Made by a program: the position numbers and the translations under genes
Part shown: positions 7,008-7,866 of the stretch, piece after piece
How the letters are laid out: every line of letters starts with the position of its first letter
How positions within the stretch are numbered: the first letter of the stretch is position 1
Assembly: GCA_030619585.1 (NCBI GenBank)
Contig: JAUXBD010000049.1
Location: 1-7,866 of the forward strand
DNA: 7,866 bases
Direction of reading: 5' to 3'
Source: Desulfobacteraceae bacterium
GTDB taxonomy: Bacteria; Desulfobacterota; Desulfobacteria; Desulfobacterales; SURF-7
Notes under the pieces: model-generated
The model's input: the letters and a program-made list of their open reading frames with translations, nothing else
What the model was told of the DNA's origin: nothing
Database searches by the model: none

Positions 7008-7451
7008 ATGAAACCATTTACATTTCGGCTCGATAAGATACTTGGCTATAGAAAACACTTAAGTAAAATAGCACAGATAGATCTATTTAATGCAAGAAAT
7101 GAGTGTATCAGAAGGGAAAAAGAAGTTAAAAGGTTATCCGAAAAAAGAAAAGAAATCGCAAAAAGCTGTGGTGATGAAGGACTTAAAGGAATAGATGTTC
7201 CCAGATATAAAATATACCAAGCATACCTGTATAAGATGATGCATGACCTTGAATCGGCTCGTACTCGCCTAAAACAAGAAAAGGAGAATGTAACAGCCAA
7301 AAAAGCTATTTTAGCAAATCAGTCGATTAAGAAAAAGACTTTGGAGACGCTGAAGGATTTGCAGCATAACAAGTACATGGAATTGTCAGAAAAAGAAGAT
7401 CAAAAAACCCTGGATGAGATCGTTATAACCGGAAGGGGGCGAAGAATATGA
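7008..7451 (+). CDS. fliJ: Flagellar export protein FliJ
   Basis: Central-stalk subunit of the flagellar export ATPase, structurally similar to F1 gamma. It inserts into the FliI ring and links it to FlhA. The 147-residue product is Lys/Glu-rich and almost wholly alpha-helical, with heptad-like coiled-coil character from about residue 10 to 135. It begins with FTFRLDKILGYRKHLSKIAQ, the usual FliJ opening. Sequence conservation in the family is low, so the assignment also rests on length (about 147) and on the position right after fliI. ATG 7008 follows the fliI stop by 7 bp with only a weak AGAAG site, so coupling to fliI is likely. The stop overlaps the next start as ATGA. Confidence 0.93.
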   Translation: MKPFTFRLDKILGYRKHLSKIAQIDLFNARNECIRREKEVKRLSEKRKEIAKSCGDEGLKGIDVPRYKIYQAYLYKMMHDLESARTRLKQEKENVTAKKAILANQSIKKKTLETLKDLQHNKYMELSEKEDQKTLDEIVITGRGRRI

Positions 7452-7866
7452 AGTTGCGAACACAGATTCTTCTGACGTTTTTAATTGTTATAAAACTAGT
7501 ACTGGGCTCAGTTTTTATGTACCGAATAGGCCTGGGTCCCCTTTTTAGCGACGCGAATGCCATAGCGGCGGAACAAGCAAAAGATACTGAGGTAAGCGCT
7601 AAGAAAGATGAAAAAAAACCCAAAGAAGAGACAATCGACTTGGAATATCTTATTTCAAAGAAGCTTGAGATAGAAAAACAAGAAAAAAGTGTTGCGGCAA
7701 AAAAGGCGGAACTGTTATCCATTCAGGATGAGATAAATAAAAAAATTTTAAAACTTACTCAATTAAGAGATGAAATCAGATCTGAAGTTGCCAAAAAGAA
7801 GGCGGTTGAAGAGCAAAAGTTCAAGCATCTTATAAAAGTATATTCCACGATGAAACCACAGAATGC
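7448..7866 (+). CDS. MotE-like flagellar chaperone, MgtE N-terminal-domain type (3' end outside window)
   Basis: Starts at ATG 7448, sharing ATGA with the fliJ stop, and is open to the right edge (139 residues visible). AAGGGGG at 7433-7439 gives an 8-nt-spaced Shine-Dalgarno. Residues 7-25 are a hydrophobic membrane segment or uncleaved signal after a short basic start (MKLR). A linker rich in Ala, Lys and Glu follows, then a long coiled coil (about 65-125). The visible end, HLIKVYSTMKPQN, matches the start of the domain shared by MotE proteins and the MgtE N-terminus (usually KVYxxMKPxxAA). In Sinorhizobium, MotE is a periplasmic chaperone of MotC. In other lineages such genes often follow fliJ, where their exact role is unclear. 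A possible signal-peptidase site after about residue 38 (ANA) cannot be decided here. This is not an Mg transporter. Confidence 0.8.
   Translation, partial: MKLRTQILLTFLIVIKLVLGSVFMYRIGLGPLFSDANAIAAEQAKDTEVSAKKDEKKPKEETIDLEYLISKKLEIEKQEKSVAAKKAELLSIQDEINKKILKLTQLRDEIRSEVAKKKAVEEQKFKHLIKVYSTMKPQN

Noticed and set aside
1..7866. A new defence, mobile or other undescribed system
   Set aside because: Every gene falls in a known core flagellar family in the usual order; there are no transposases, integrases, direct-repeat arrays, tRNAs or composition breaks.

Overview
The window is a single-stranded (all +) stretch of flagellar assembly genes, moderately AT-leaning and very compact. Gene order is: the end of a sigma-54-dependent response regulator of the FlrC/FlgR/NtrC type, then flgB, flgC, fliE, fliF, fliG, fliH, fliI, fliJ, and the start of a MotE-like (MgtE N-terminal-domain-type) chaperone gene that runs off the right edge. 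This order, with a sigma-54 activator beside flgB and a MotE-like gene after fliJ, best fits a Gram-negative motile bacterium of the Desulfobacterota (former Deltaproteobacteria). That assignment is inferred from gene order and protein character; the sequence holds no 16S or other direct taxonomic marker.

Layout. Positions 1-1079 hold the regulator: the tail of its receiver domain, a complete AAA+ domain and a Fis-type helix-turn-helix. The 51-bp gap that follows contains a well-formed -24/-12 (sigma-54) promoter at 1083-1098 and a strong Shine-Dalgarno before flgB. Positions 1131-2256 hold the proximal rod and rod-adapter genes flgB, flgC and fliE, separated by only 1-3 bp. An 87-bp gap (2257-2343) contains a hairpin and a sigma-28-like -35 motif. 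From 2344 to the right edge the genes are fliF (MS ring), fliG (rotor/switch), fliH-fliI-fliJ (export ATPase complex) and the MotE-like gene. They are spaced by 0-7 bp or overlap, consistent with translational coupling.

How the genes work together. The regulator, once activated, would drive sigma-54 RNA polymerase at the flgB promoter. The operon then supplies the inner-membrane base (FliF), the rotor ring mounted on it (FliG), the FliE adapter and FlgB/FlgC rod subunits, and the cytoplasmic ATPase (FliI hexamer, FliH stator, FliJ stalk) that helps export the rod, hook and filament proteins. No terminator is visible in the window, so transcription probably continues beyond it.

Overall this is a conserved core flagellar locus. 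I found no mobile element, CRISPR array, RNA gene, broken gene or obvious new system. The points worth a second look are regulatory (the flgB promoter and the fliE-fliF gap) and a few protein details.
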